Source: Halodurantibacterium daqingensis | Lineage (GTDB): Bacteria > Pseudomonadota > Alphaproteobacteria > Rhodobacterales > Rhodobacteraceae | Direction: 5' to 3' | Length of the DNA: 64,000 nucleotides | Assembly (NCBI RefSeq): GCF_042666235.1 | Contig: NZ_JBHTFQ010000001.1 | Span: forward strand, 1 to 64,000 | Shown here: positions 48,986-57,906 of the stretch, piece by piece | Layout: every line of letters starts with the position of its first letter | How positions within the stretch are numbered: position 1 is the first letter of the stretch | Translations under genes and position numbers: made by a program | Notes under the pieces: generated by a model | What the model saw: the letters and a program-made list of their open reading frames with translations, nothing else | The model's database searches: none | Told to the model about the DNA's origin: nothing

Positions 48986-49642
48986 ATGGACGTTACCAAC
49001 GTCACAGCATCCCCCGCACCAGTTGCAGCCGCGCCCGCGGCGCCGCCCGTGATCAGTTCGGACTTCGAGACGTTTCTCAAGATGCTGACAGTGCAGATGC
49101 AGAATCAGGATCCGCTCAATCCGATGCAATCGTCGGATTTCGCGGTTCAGCTTGCGACCTTCTCGGGCGTTGAACAGCAGGTGCAGACGAATCAGCTACT
49201 GCAGGGGCTTTCGTCCCAGATGGGGCTGATGGGCATGAGCCAGATCGCAGGCTGGGTGGGGATGGAGGTCCGGGCTGCCGTGCCTGCCCATTTCAACGGC
49301 GACCCGATTGAATTGACAACGCAGATCCCGGCGATTGCCGATCGGTCCATTCTGGTTGTGCGCAATGAGATGGGAACCGTGGTCGAGGAGCGCAGCATTC
49401 CGGTCACCACACAGACGATGGAATGGGCAGGTTTCAGTGACGGCGGCACACCTTTTCCGTCGGGTCACTACAGCTTCGAGGTGCTGAACTATGAAGGAGA
49501 GCGGCTCATCGGCGCAACAGCCGTTTCGACCTATGGTCGGGTGACCGAAGCGCGCAGCGAGGGGGGCAAGGTGATGCTGGTCATGGCCGGCGGCGGGCGC
49601 GTGCCGGTCGAAGCTGTCACTGGGCTTCGCGCGCCATCGTGA
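48986..49642 (+). CDS. flgD: Flagellar hook capping protein FlgD
   Basis: Encodes 218 aa. The N-terminal export and capping segment DFETFLKMLTVQMQNQDPLN PMQSSDFAVQLATFSGVEQQ is diagnostic for FlgD. The C-terminal half has a FlgD Ig/tudor-like fold (MEWAGFSDGGTPFPSGHYSF). It caps the growing hook during FlgE assembly. It follows fliK closely and ends the second flagellar block; a 620-base spacer comes next. Confidence 0.96.
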   Translation: MDVTNVTASPAPVAAAPAAPPVISSDFETFLKMLTVQMQNQDPLNPMQSSDFAVQLATFSGVEQQVQTNQLLQGLSSQMGLMGMSQIAGWVGMEVRAAVPAHFNGDPIELTTQIPAIADRSILVVRNEMGTVVEERSIPVTTQTMEWAGFSDGGTPFPSGHYSFEVLNYEGERLIGATAVSTYGRVTEARSEGGKVMLVMAGGGRVPVEAVTGLRAPS

Positions 49643-50264
49643 GTTCTGGCACGGGCGCCCTTTCGGGCAGGGTTCCGGCCCAGTGCGGCGGGCCGGCACC
49701 GCTGGCGAACGGGTTACCTGCCGGGGGATGAAAGGCGACACGCACGGTGGCCCATCCGGCCGTTGATCCACGCGCTTGTTCCACACGCGGATCTCGGCGT
49801 GAGCCTCTCATCTTTCCTGCCGATGGCAGCTGCCGGCGGAACACATGATCCTCCGGCACCCGCGGCACGTCTCTGGACCGGATTTTCCCGGCAGGCGCAT
49901 CCGTGCTTCTGGTCCTTATCCCGACACGTGTTTTTGGGCGTCAGTCGTGCCGGGCCCACGGCGGTCAGGCTGACCGCTGCCGGATCCGCGCGGTTCCCAC
50001 TGCTGCCGGGCCTTGATCAACGCAGCCCGCGCGGCGGCAACGCCCGCGAGCCCGGGATCGGCTCGGATCGGGAATCGCCTTCGTTCGCCCCGCGAGGCAG
50101 GGGTCGATCCCGGCTGGGCCGTCGCATGCCATGGCAGCCCGAACCGGACCAAGGGTTCGAGCAGAGCCACCAAATGCACTCCGAGCAAACCGTTGCATTA
50201 CATCGCACAGGCGCGATGTTCACGCACAGCCGCACGCGCCCCGCGGGGCTTCCGCAGGGCGCTG
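49643..50264. other. Spacer between flgD and ubiB
   Basis: About 620 bases with no recognised gene. Several short leftward frames between 49916 and 50235 stay open without family motifs or coupling. The boundary marks the change from flagellar genes to the ubiB-dnaA-gyrB housekeeping block. No transposase or att-like repeat was seen. Confidence 0.4.
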
Positions 50265-51794
50265 TCAGAGGCTTGCGCCGATCCAGACTCCCAGCGCCGT
50301 CAGCCCTGCGCCCACCATCATCCAGCCGACAGGGGTGCGCCTGCGCTCCAGCACCAGCGGGACAGGTTCACGCAGCTGACGCCGGAGCGTGTTTTCCACC
50401 AGCTGCGGCAGCCGAGGCCCGAATCGCGACAGAACCTGACCGGTGCGCCGCAGGTCACGCAGAACCGCCCGCGGCCCGACGTTTTCCCGGATATAGCCTT
50501 CGACCACCGGCCGCGACACCTGCCAGATGTTGATATGGGGATTAAGCGACCGCGCCACGCCCTCGACCACGACCATGGTGCGCTGCAGCAGGATCAGCTC
50601 GGTCCGTGTCTCCATTCCGAAGCGTTCCGTCACCTCGAACAGGTAGTTCAGAAGCCGCGCCATGGAGATGCGGGTGGCATCCATGCCGAAGATCGGCTCT
50701 CCGACGGAGCGAAGGGCGCGGGCAAATTCGTCGATATCGCGGTCAGGCGGCACATAGCCGGCCTCGAAATGGACCTCGGCCACGCGGCGGTAATCCTTGC
50801 GGATGAACCCGAACAGGATCTCGGCATAGACGCGGCGGGTGTATTCGTCGATCCGGCCCATGATGCCGAAATCAAGCGCGATGATATCGCCATTGGCCGC
50901 AACCTTCAGGTTCCCCTGATGCATGTCGGCGTGGAAATAACCATCACGAAGCGCGTGGCGCAGAAAAAGCTGCAGGACGCGCGCGGCAAGCAGTTCACGA
51001 TCATGCCCTGCCGCGTCCAGTGCTGCATTGTCGCCCAAGGGAACCCCTTCGGCCCAGCTCAGCGTCATGACCTGACGCCCCGAAAGGAACCAGAGCGGCC
51101 GGGGCACCTGGAACCCTTCGTCCTGCGCGGTATTGGCGGCAAACTCGGCCGCGGCCGAGGCTTCGAGCCGCAGGTCAAGTTCGCCCATGACCACGCTTTC
51201 GAAATGGGCGATCACCTCGGTGGGGCGCAGGCGGCGCGATGCAGGCGAGATAAACTCGATCAGCGACGCCGCAAGGTAGAAGGCGTCGATATCCGTGCGG
51301 AAGGCCCGCAGGATTCCCGGGCGCAGCACCTTGACCGCCACATCCTCGCCCGTTTCGGCCAGCTTCGCGCGGTGAACCTGCGCGATCGAGGCTGCGGCGA
51401 CCGGTTCCGAAAAGGCGCTGAACAGCGCCTCGACCGGCAGCTCCAGCTCCTCTTCGATCATCCGGCGCGCGGCTTCGGTCGGAAAGGGGGGCAGGCGGTC
51501 CTGAAGCATCCGCAACTGCAGCGCAAGCTCGTCCCCCACCACGTCGGGGCGGGTGGACAGGATCTGACCGAACTTGATGTAGGCCGGACCCAGCGCCGTC
51601 AGCGCCCGCGGCAAGGGTGGCAGGGCAGGATCACCTTCCAGCCCCAGCCACTTGAATGGCTTTCCCAACACACGCGCCACAAGGCGAAGGCGTGGTGGCG
51701 CGCGGAACGCCTCGAGCACCACGCCCATGGCGCCTGATCGCTCAAGCGTCGCGCCGGTCCGGATCAGCCGCCAGATGTTGTGGGGACCGCGCAT
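50265..51794 (-). CDS. ubiB: Ubiquinone biosynthesis atypical kinase UbiB
   Basis: Encodes 509 aa. The family motifs are LGPAYIKFGQILSTRPDVVG (KxGQ), PVAAASIAQVHRAKL (A-rich loop), DGYFHADMHQGNLKVAANGD (catalytic region) and ALDFGIMGRIDEYTRR. Two C-terminal hydrophobic helices end the protein (VGWMMVGAGLTALGVWIGAS). It is an ABC1/ADCK-type ATPase that helps coenzyme Q synthesis, probably by handling lipid intermediates. Its ATG shares one base with the ubiE stop. Confidence 0.97.
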   Translation of the reverse strand: MRGPHNIWRLIRTGATLERSGAMGVVLEAFRAPPRLRLVARVLGKPFKWLGLEGDPALPPLPRALTALGPAYIKFGQILSTRPDVVGDELALQLRMLQDRLPPFPTEAARRMIEEELELPVEALFSAFSEPVAAASIAQVHRAKLAETGEDVAVKVLRPGILRAFRTDIDAFYLAASLIEFISPASRRLRPTEVIAHFESVVMGELDLRLEASAAAEFAANTAQDEGFQVPRPLWFLSGRQVMTLSWAEGVPLGDNAALDAAGHDRELLAARVLQLFLRHALRDGYFHADMHQGNLKVAANGDIIALDFGIMGRIDEYTRRVYAEILFGFIRKDYRRVAEVHFEAGYVPPDRDIDEFARALRSVGEPIFGMDATRISMARLLNYLFEVTERFGMETRTELILLQRTMVVVEGVARSLNPHINIWQVSRPVVEGYIRENVGPRAVLRDLRRTGQVLSRFGPRLPQLVENTLRRQLREPVPLVLERRRTPVGWMMVGAGLTALGVWIGASL

Positions 51795-52558
51795 CAGAGT
51801 TTCCAGCCGGAATGAAGGGCCGCAATACCCATGCTCAGGTTGCGGTATTTCACCTGCTCGAATCCGGCGTGGCGGATCATCTCGGCAAAGCGCTCCTGAT
51901 CGGGGAATTTCCGGATCGATTCCACAAGGTATTGATAGCTGTCGCGGTCGCCCGCCACGATCTGCCCCATCACGGGAATGACATTGAAGGAATAGCGGTC
52001 ATAGGCCCATTGCAGCGCCGGGTTCGGCAGCTGGCTGAACTCCAGCACCATCAGCCGTCCGCCGTGGCGCAGCACGCGGTACGCCTCGTTCAGCGCATCC
52101 TGAACGCGGGTGACGTTCCGGATCCCGAAGGAAATCGTGTAGACGTCGAAGCTGTTGTCGGGGAAGGGCAGGGCCATCGCATCACCGACCACCCAGTCCA
52201 ACCTGTCGGCGAGCTGTTCGGCGGCTGCGCGCTGACGCCCCGCGGCCAGCATGGATTCGGTCATGTCCAGCACAGTCGCATGCGTCTGCGGCGCGCGGTG
52301 CAGGAAGCGGAAGGCGATATCGCCGGTGCCGCCGGCGACATCCAGCAACCGCTGCCCGGGTCGCGGCGCCAGCCAGTCCATCATCGCATCCTTCCAGAGC
52401 CGGTGCACACCGGCCGACATCAGGTCATTCATGATGTCGTATCTGGACGCCACACGGGTAAAGACCCCGTGCACCATTCCGGCTTTTTCGCCCTCGTCCA
52501 CCGTCCGGAAGCCGAAGTGGGTGGTTTTGGGCGGGTCTTGCGTCTGGTTATCGGTCAT
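51794..52558 (-). CDS. ubiE: Ubiquinone/menaquinone C-methyltransferase UbiE
   Basis: Encodes 254 aa from the ATG at 52558 (MTDNQTQDPPKTTHFGFRTV). VHGVFTRVASRYDIMNDLMS is the UbiE signature; SAM-binding LLDVAGGTGDIAFRF and YTISFGIRNVTRVQDALNEAYRVL follow. It methylates the quinone ring in ubiquinone synthesis. It is divergent from mutM (95 bases) and is translated ahead of ubiB. Confidence 0.97.
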   Translation of the reverse strand: MTDNQTQDPPKTTHFGFRTVDEGEKAGMVHGVFTRVASRYDIMNDLMSAGVHRLWKDAMMDWLAPRPGQRLLDVAGGTGDIAFRFLHRAPQTHATVLDMTESMLAAGRQRAAAEQLADRLDWVVGDAMALPFPDNSFDVYTISFGIRNVTRVQDALNEAYRVLRHGGRLMVLEFSQLPNPALQWAYDRYSFNVIPVMGQIVAGDRDSYQYLVESIRKFPDQERFAEMIRHAGFEQVKYRNLSMGIAALHSGWKL

Positions 52559-52653
52559 GAGGCCTTGCCGTCCTTTGAACTCCTCCTTCTTATAGGTTGC
52601 TGGCGGGGTGTTACAATGCGCCGCCGTGTCTCGCCTTTGCATCCGGGGGAAGC

Positions 52654-53505
52654 TTGCCCGAACTACCCGAGGTCGAAACCGTCCGCCGCGGCCTGGCCCC
52701 CGTCATGGAAGGACGGCTGATTCTGCGCGCCGACATCCGCCGCCCCGATCTGCGCTGGCCCTTCCCCGAGCGTATGGAACAGCGGCTGACGGGCGCGCGC
52801 GTCCTCACGCTGCGGCGGCGCTCCAAGTACATTCTTGCCGATCTGGACACCTCTGAAACGCTGCTGATCCACCTTGGAATGTCAGGACGGATGCTCATTT
52901 CCGGCGATCAGATCGGTCATTTCCATCATGCCCACCCGGCGCCGGAAAAACATGACCATGTGGTTCTGGACATGGAAAGCGGCATTCGCGTCACCTTCAA
53001 TGACGCGCGCCGGTTCGGGGCGATGGACCTTGCCGCGACAGACCGGACGGAAGCGCATCCGCTGCTGGCCGTGCTTGGGCCGGAACCCTTGGGCAACGAT
53101 TTCAACGAAACCTACCTGCAGGCCCGCCTTGCCAACCGGCGGGTGCCGGTCAAGGCGGCGCTTCTGGATCAGAGAATCGTGGCGGGGCTTGGCAACATCT
53201 ATGTCTGCGAGGTTCTGCACCGGGCCGGCATCGCGCCCGAGCGCAGCGCGGGCAGCCTGACGGCCGCGCAGGTTGCAACCCTCGTGCCCCTGATCCGCGA
53301 GGTTCTGAACGAGGCGATCCGCGCCGGCGGATCCTCCTTGCGCGATTATCGCCAGACGGGGGGCGAGCTTGGCTATTTCCAGCACAGCTTCCGGGTCTAT
53401 GGCCGCGAGGGCGAGGCCTGTCCCACGCCCGGCTGCGGGGGCACCATCGCGCGGATCGTGCAGGCGGGGCGATCCTCGTTTCACTGTCCGATCTGCCAAA
53501 CATGA
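52654..53505 (+). CDS. mutM: Formamidopyrimidine-DNA glycosylase MutM (Fpg)
   Basis: Encodes 283 aa from a TTG start at 52654. The start is decided by mechanism: the mature enzyme needs Pro as residue 2 (M-PELPEVETVRRGL), and this TTG directly precedes that Pro and follows GGGGGAAG. EVETVRR and the helix-two-turn-helix near DQRIVAGLGNIYVCEVLHRAG are conserved. The C-terminal zinc finger is CPTPGCGGTI and CPICQT. It removes 8-oxoguanine and ring-opened purines. Confidence 0.95.
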   Translation: MPELPEVETVRRGLAPVMEGRLILRADIRRPDLRWPFPERMEQRLTGARVLTLRRRSKYILADLDTSETLLIHLGMSGRMLISGDQIGHFHHAHPAPEKHDHVVLDMESGIRVTFNDARRFGAMDLAATDRTEAHPLLAVLGPEPLGNDFNETYLQARLANRRVPVKAALLDQRIVAGLGNIYVCEVLHRAGIAPERSAGSLTAAQVATLVPLIREVLNEAIRAGGSSLRDYRQTGGELGYFQHSFRVYGREGEACPTPGCGGTIARIVQAGRSSFHCPICQT

Positions 53506-53565
53506 CTTGATCCCCAAGGGGGCAGTGCTATTGAATCCCCCCACAGAGCCAAAAGAAGGTGATCC

Positions 53566-54342
53566 ATGGCCTATGAGACGCTGATCGTCGAAGTCGCCGA
53601 CCACGTCGCGCTGATCCGGCTGAACCGGCCCGAGGCATTGAACGCGCTGAACTCGCGGCTTCTGTCGGAACTGGCCACTGCGCTCAAGGCCGCCGACAGC
53701 AATGACCGCGTGCGCTGCATTGTCCTGACCGGTTCGGAAAAGGCCTTTGCCGCCGGCGCCGACATCAAGGAAATGTCGGGCAAATCGTTCGTCGATGCCT
53801 TCACGGGCGACCTGTTCGGGCCGGATGTCGAAGCGATGTTGCGCGTGCGCAAGCCGATCATCGCCGCTGTTTCGGGCTATGCCCTCGGGGGTGGTTGCGA
53901 ACTGGCGATGATGTGCGATTTCATCATTGCATCAGACACGGCCAGGTTCGGCCAGCCCGAGATCAACCTGGGCGTCGTTGCCGGCATTGGCGGCACGCAG
54001 CGCCTGACCCGGTTCGTGGGCAAGTCGAAAAGCATGGACATGCACCTGACCGGCCGCTTCATGGACGCGGCCGAGGCCGAGCGCTCCGGCCTGGTCAGCC
54101 GGGTGGTGCCGGCGAAAAAACTTCTGGAAGAGGCGATGGCCGCCGCCCAGAAGATTGCCGAGAAGTCCGCGCTGACCGTGATGGCCGTCAAGGAAGCCGT
54201 CAACCGAAGCTATGAGACGCCGCTGCGCGAGGGCCTTCTGTTCGAGCGGCGCCTGTTTCACGCACTGTTTGCGACCGAGGACCAGAAAGAGGGCATGAGC
54301 GCTTTCCTCGAAAAGCGTGAAGCGCAGTTCCGCGACCGCTAG
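53566..54342 (+). CDS. Enoyl-CoA hydratase
   Basis: Encodes 258 aa. LIRLNRPEALNALNSRLLSEL, the oxyanion-hole region AFAAGADIKEMSGKSF and ALGGGCELAMMCDFIIASDT are crotonase signatures; the catalytic Glu pair is in GGCELAMMCD and in PEINLGVVAGIGGTQRLTR. It hydrates short- to medium-chain enoyl-CoA in fatty acid or amino acid breakdown. The arrangement mutM-echA-rpsT-dnaA is conserved in Rhodobacteraceae. It stops 94 bases before rpsT. Confidence 0.93.
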   Translation: MAYETLIVEVADHVALIRLNRPEALNALNSRLLSELATALKAADSNDRVRCIVLTGSEKAFAAGADIKEMSGKSFVDAFTGDLFGPDVEAMLRVRKPIIAAVSGYALGGGCELAMMCDFIIASDTARFGQPEINLGVVAGIGGTQRLTRFVGKSKSMDMHLTGRFMDAAEAERSGLVSRVVPAKKLLEEAMAAAQKIAEKSALTVMAVKEAVNRSYETPLREGLLFERRLFHALFATEDQKEGMSAFLEKREAQFRDR

Positions 54343-54364
54343 CTCAAAAAACCTCAGCTAACGG

Positions 54365-54393
54365 TTGACTCGGGCCCGAGTCAGGCGTAGAGA
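54365..54393 (+). promoter_or_regulatory. Candidate rpsT promoter with embedded palindrome
   Basis: TTGACT at 54365-54370 and TAGAGA at 54388-54393 are separated by 17 bases. A perfect 16-base palindrome, GACTCGGGCCCGAGTC, covers 54367-54382, overlapping the -35 element and the spacer. It is 44 bases before the rpsT start. The -10 element is weak (3 of 6). Confidence 0.45.
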
Positions 54394-54436
54394 CCCGACT
54401 TCAGATTTACCCGAACCGGAACCGGAACTCGATAAC

Positions 54437-54706
54437 ATGGCCAATACGCCCCAATCCAAGAAGCGCGCACGCCAGAATGAGCGGCGCTATGCCGTCAACA
54501 AGGCGCGCCGTTCGCGGATCCGCACCTTCCTGCGCAAAGTCGAAGAAGCGATCTCCACCGGCAACCAGGAGGCAGCTGCGGAAGCTCTGCGTCTTGCTCA
54601 GCCGGAGTTGGCGCGCGGTGTGACCAAGGGTGTGCTGCACAAGAACACGGTCGCGCGCAAGATGTCGCGGCTGTCTTCGCGGGTCAAGGCGCTCGCCGCG
54701 GCCTGA
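54437..54706 (+). CDS. rpsT: Ribosomal protein S20
   Basis: Encodes 89 aa from the ATG at 54437 (MANTPQSKKRARQNERRYAV), the standard S20 N-terminus; an in-frame extension upstream is not coding. It is basic and helical with KKRARQNE and GVLHKNTVARKMSRLSSRVK. S20 binds 16S rRNA in the small subunit body. It is followed by a strong intrinsic terminator and then the dnaA leader. Confidence 0.98.
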   Translation: MANTPQSKKRARQNERRYAVNKARRSRIRTFLRKVEEAISTGNQEAAAEALRLAQPELARGVTKGVLHKNTVARKMSRLSSRVKALAAA

Positions 54707-54730
54707 TCCTGCCTTGACCATCCATTGCTG

Positions 54731-54766
54731 AAGGCGTGCCAGTTGGCGCGCCTTTTTGCTTTTTTA
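54731..54766 (+). terminator. Intrinsic terminator of rpsT
   Basis: AAGGCGTGCC at 54731-54740 pairs with GGCGCGCCTT at 54745-54754 (one G-T pair) around AGTT, followed by a T-rich tract (TTTGCTTTTTT). It is the best terminator in the window and separates rpsT from dnaA transcription. Confidence 0.85.
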
Positions 54767-55261
54767 CCCGTCTTTATTGCCTTTTTTATGCGCCGTGCCC
54801 TTTTCCCCACGGTGTTCCGGATTCGGTTCGTCAAAGGCGGAGTCAAGCCAAGAGTTCTGTTGCAGCCCGGCGCGACCTCAAGCTAGCGTGTCGATGCGAT
54901 TCACATCGCCTTGGGGGGACATGACGTCATCCGACCCGCCCGCGGAATACCGCGGCGGACGGAAAGGAACCGGGCAGCAAAGTGGGGCTTTGCTGGCAGG
55001 AACCCATGTGGCCCGGGCCAGCTGCTGGTCCCGCCGCAGACCGAAATGTCCAGCAGACACCTCTGCCGGGGTGCAGGATGCTCGGGTGACAGGTTCATCC
55101 GGCTGCCGTGTCCTGTCCGGCAAGAGCCTTCGGGTCAACCGGCGCGGTTTCCGCCGGACCGAAATCTGTTGTCCAGGGAGAACGGGATCGGGACAGGCCT
55201 CTGTCGCGGGTATGTGTGTGTGCCGTGGCGGAGGCGAAACGAGGCAAATGGCGGTTGGGCA
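54767..55261 (+). other. Long dnaA 5' leader/intergenic region
   Basis: About 495 bases between the rpsT terminator and dnaA. The dnaA frame stays open back to 54911, but the sequence is not DnaA-like and is probably non-coding. A perfect 8-bp hairpin (CAGCAAAG at 54975-54982, CTTTGCTG at 54988-54995) and a CCGCGG-AATA-CCGCGG repeat near 54942-54957 are visible. No TTATCCACA-type DnaA boxes were found, so this is not supported as an origin. Confidence 0.5.
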
Positions 55262-56620
55262 ATGCAACAAGAGACTTGGGGGCAGGCACGTGCGGAACTA
55301 CTCAGATCAGTGGGTCAGAACAACTTTGTGACGTGGATCGAACCGCTGGCCTTCTCGGGGCTGTCGGAAGGCGTGGCCCGCTTTGAGGCGCCGACCAATT
55401 TCATCGGCGACTGGGTGGCGCGCAACTTTGCCGACCAGATCCGGTATCAGCTGACAGTGGCCGGGGCACCGGTGGACCGTGTGGAATTCACCGTGGCAAG
55501 CGCCGCGCGTCCGGCACCTGCCGTCGCCGCATCACCGCGCCCGGCGGCCCCGGTCGTGCCGCGTGCCGACGAGGGCGAGCTGCCCGGCGCGCCGCTTGAC
55601 ACGCGCTTTACCTTCGACAGCTTCGTGGTCGGCAAGCCGAACGAACTGGCCCATGCCGCTGCGCGCCGCGTGGCAGAGGGCGGTCCGGCCACCTTCAACC
55701 CGCTGTTTCTTTATGGCGGCGTCGGGCTGGGCAAGACCCACCTCATGCACGCCATTGCGCATGAGCTGCACATGCGCAGCCCCGAGATGCGGGTGCTCTA
55801 CCTGTCCGCCGAACAGTTCATGTATCGCTTCGTTCAGGCCCTGCGCGACAAGCAGATCATGAACTTCAAGGAGCTGTTCCGTTCGGTCGACGTGCTGATG
55901 GTGGATGATGTGCAGTTCATCGCCGGCAAGGACAGCACCCAGGAAGAGTTCTTCCACACCTTCAACGCGCTGGTGGATCAGAACAAGCAGATCGTCATTT
56001 CAGCCGATCGCGCCCCGGGCGAGATCAAGGACCTGGAAGAGCGGATCAAGTCGCGCCTGCAGTGCGGGCTGGTCGTCGATCTGCATCCGACCGATTACGA
56101 ACTGCGGCTGGGCATCCTCCAGCAGAAGGCCGAAGCCTATCGCGGGCAATATCCGGGCCTTCAGCTGGCGCCCGGGGTGCTTGAATTCCTCGCCCATCGC
56201 ATCACCACCAATGTGCGCGTGCTGGAGGGGGCGCTGACCCGCCTCTTTGCCTTCGCCTCGCTTGTCGGACGCGAGATCACGCTGGATCTGGCCCAGGATT
56301 GCCTGGCCGACATCCTGCGCGCCTCGGATCGCAAGGTCACGGTTGAAGAAATCCAGCGCCGGGTGGCCGAGCATTACAACATCCGCCTGTCGGACCTGAT
56401 CGGCCCCAAGCGCCTGCGCACGATTGCGCGGCCCCGCCAGATCGCGATGTATCTGGCCAAGCAGCTGACCTCGCGCAGCCTGCCCGAAATCGGGCGCCGC
56501 TTTGGCGGGCGGGATCACACCACGATCATGCACGGCGTCAAGAAGGTCGAGGAACTGATCGGCAGCGACCAGCAGATCGCCGAAGATCTGCAGCTGCTGC
56601 GCCGCCTGCTCGAAGCCTGA
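55262..56620 (+). CDS. dnaA: Chromosomal replication initiator DnaA
   Basis: Encodes 452 aa from the ATG at 55262 (MQQETWGQARAELLRSVGQN). Domain I ends near 75, and the Pro/Ala-rich linker spans about 80-112. Domain III has Walker A LFLYGGVGLGKTHLMHAI (151-159 core) and Walker B DVLMVDDVQFIAGK. Domain IV carries the DNA-binding signature GRRFGGRDHTTIMHGVKK. It binds DnaA boxes and opens the origin. It is followed by dnaN, recF and gyrB, the classical order with one extra gene. Confidence 0.98.
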   Translation: MQQETWGQARAELLRSVGQNNFVTWIEPLAFSGLSEGVARFEAPTNFIGDWVARNFADQIRYQLTVAGAPVDRVEFTVASAARPAPAVAASPRPAAPVVPRADEGELPGAPLDTRFTFDSFVVGKPNELAHAAARRVAEGGPATFNPLFLYGGVGLGKTHLMHAIAHELHMRSPEMRVLYLSAEQFMYRFVQALRDKQIMNFKELFRSVDVLMVDDVQFIAGKDSTQEEFFHTFNALVDQNKQIVISADRAPGEIKDLEERIKSRLQCGLVVDLHPTDYELRLGILQQKAEAYRGQYPGLQLAPGVLEFLAHRITTNVRVLEGALTRLFAFASLVGREITLDLAQDCLADILRASDRKVTVEEIQRRVAEHYNIRLSDLIGPKRLRTIARPRQIAMYLAKQLTSRSLPEIGRRFGGRDHTTIMHGVKKVEELIGSDQQIAEDLQLLRRLLEA

Positions 56621-56634
56621 CCGGCAGTATCGCA

Positions 56635-56654
56635 TCAAGGGCCACGGCCCTTGA
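56635..56654 (+). terminator. Hairpin after dnaA
   Basis: TCAAGGGC at 56635-56642 pairs with GCCCTTGA at 56647-56654 around CACG, 14 bases after the dnaA stop, followed by CGCCCCTTTC. It is a candidate terminator or processing stem before dnaN. Confidence 0.5.
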
Positions 56655-56764
56655 CGCCCCTTTCAAAGCAGCCGAGAGTTCGAGCCAAGAAAAGACTTGA
56701 GGCGCCGCGGGTTTTGGCTCAGTTTGCCTGCCCCGGGGGTGGCCTTGAAAGAATGGGGAACAGG

Positions 56765-57883
56765 ATGAAGATCAGCATCGAACGCGGCACGCTGCTCAAG
56801 GCTGTCGGACAGGCCCAGTCGGTCGTCGAACGCCGCAACAACATCCCCATCCTGGCCAATGTCCTGATCGAGGCCGAGGGCGACACCGTCAGCTTCCGCG
56901 CCACCGATCTGGATATCGAGGTGGTCGACAAGGCCCCCGCGCAGGTTGAACGGGCCGGTGCAACCACCGTGTCGGCGGTGATGCTGCACGAGATCGTGCG
57001 CAAGCTGCCTGACGGCGCCCTGGTCATGCTGACCGATGATGGCGCCTCGGGGCGGCTGACGGTGCAGGCCGGACGTTCCAACTTCGCGCTTGCAACGCTG
57101 CCGCGCGAGGATTTTCCGGTCATGGCCTCGTCGGAATACACCACCAGCTTCACCGCGCCTGCGGCGGCCTTGCGGCGGCTGTTCGACAAGTCGAAATTCG
57201 CGATCTCGACCGAAGAGACCCGCTATTACCTCAACGGCGTCTACATGCATGTCGCGGAGGGCGAGACGGGGCCGGCGCTGCGCTGCGTGGCGACCGACGG
57301 ACATCGCCTGGCGCGGATCGATGCGCCCCTGCCCGCAGGGGCCGAAGGCATGCCGGGCGTGATCGTGCCGCGCAAGACCGTGGGCGAGCTGCGCAAGCTT
57401 CTGGACAACGACGAAACCGAGATTGCCGTCTCCGTCTCGGAGACCAAGGTGCGTTTTGCGACGCCCGCCATTACCCTGACCTCGAAGGTGATCGACGGCA
57501 CCTTCCCGGATTACACTCGCGTGATCCCGACCGGAAACAGCCGCAGGCTTGAAGTTGATGCGACGGAATTCGCGCAAGCGGTCGATCGCGTGGCCACCGT
57601 GTCCTCGGAACGGTCCCGCGCGGTCAAGCTGTCGCTTGACGAAGACCGGCTCATCCTCTCGGTCAACGCCCCCGACAGCGGCGCCGCCGAAGAGGAACTT
57701 GCGGTTGCCTATGGTGACGAACGGCTGGAGATCGGCTTTAACGCCAAGTATCTGCTGGAGATCGCCAGCCAGGTTGATCGTGAAAACGCCGTCTTCCTGT
57801 TCAACTCGTCCGGCGATCCGACCCTGATGCGCGAAGGCAACGATGCCTCGGCAGTCTATGTGGTCATGCCGATGCGCGTCTGA
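56765..57883 (+). CDS. dnaN: DNA polymerase III beta sliding clamp DnaN
   Basis: Encodes 372 aa from the ATG at 56765 (MKISIERGTLLKAVGQAQSV). ERRNNIPILANVLIEAEG and LRCVATDGHRLARIDAPLP are clamp signatures, as is the C-terminus AVYVVMPMRV. It is the ring-shaped processivity factor for DNA polymerase III. It is 144 bases after dnaA and 23 bases before recF, with a GGGGAACAGG stretch before the start. Confidence 0.98.
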   Translation: MKISIERGTLLKAVGQAQSVVERRNNIPILANVLIEAEGDTVSFRATDLDIEVVDKAPAQVERAGATTVSAVMLHEIVRKLPDGALVMLTDDGASGRLTVQAGRSNFALATLPREDFPVMASSEYTTSFTAPAAALRRLFDKSKFAISTEETRYYLNGVYMHVAEGETGPALRCVATDGHRLARIDAPLPAGAEGMPGVIVPRKTVGELRKLLDNDETEIAVSVSETKVRFATPAITLTSKVIDGTFPDYTRVIPTGNSRRLEVDATEFAQAVDRVATVSSERSRAVKLSLDEDRLILSVNAPDSGAAEEELAVAYGDERLEIGFNAKYLLEIASQVDRENAVFLFNSSGDPTLMREGNDASAVYVVMPMRV

Positions 57884-57906
57884 TCCGGGCCGGAGCGCCC
57901 GCAGGC

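Noticed and set aside
54911..55261. N-terminal extension of dnaA by about 117 codons
   Set aside because: Low resemblance to DnaA, Arg/Gly/Pro/Cys-rich like non-coding GC-rich DNA; the ATG at 55262 gives the normal DnaA N-terminus.
54767..55261. Replication origin beside dnaA
   Set aside because: No TTATCCACA-type DnaA boxes or AT-rich unwinding region seen; in alphaproteobacteria oriC is often not next to dnaA.
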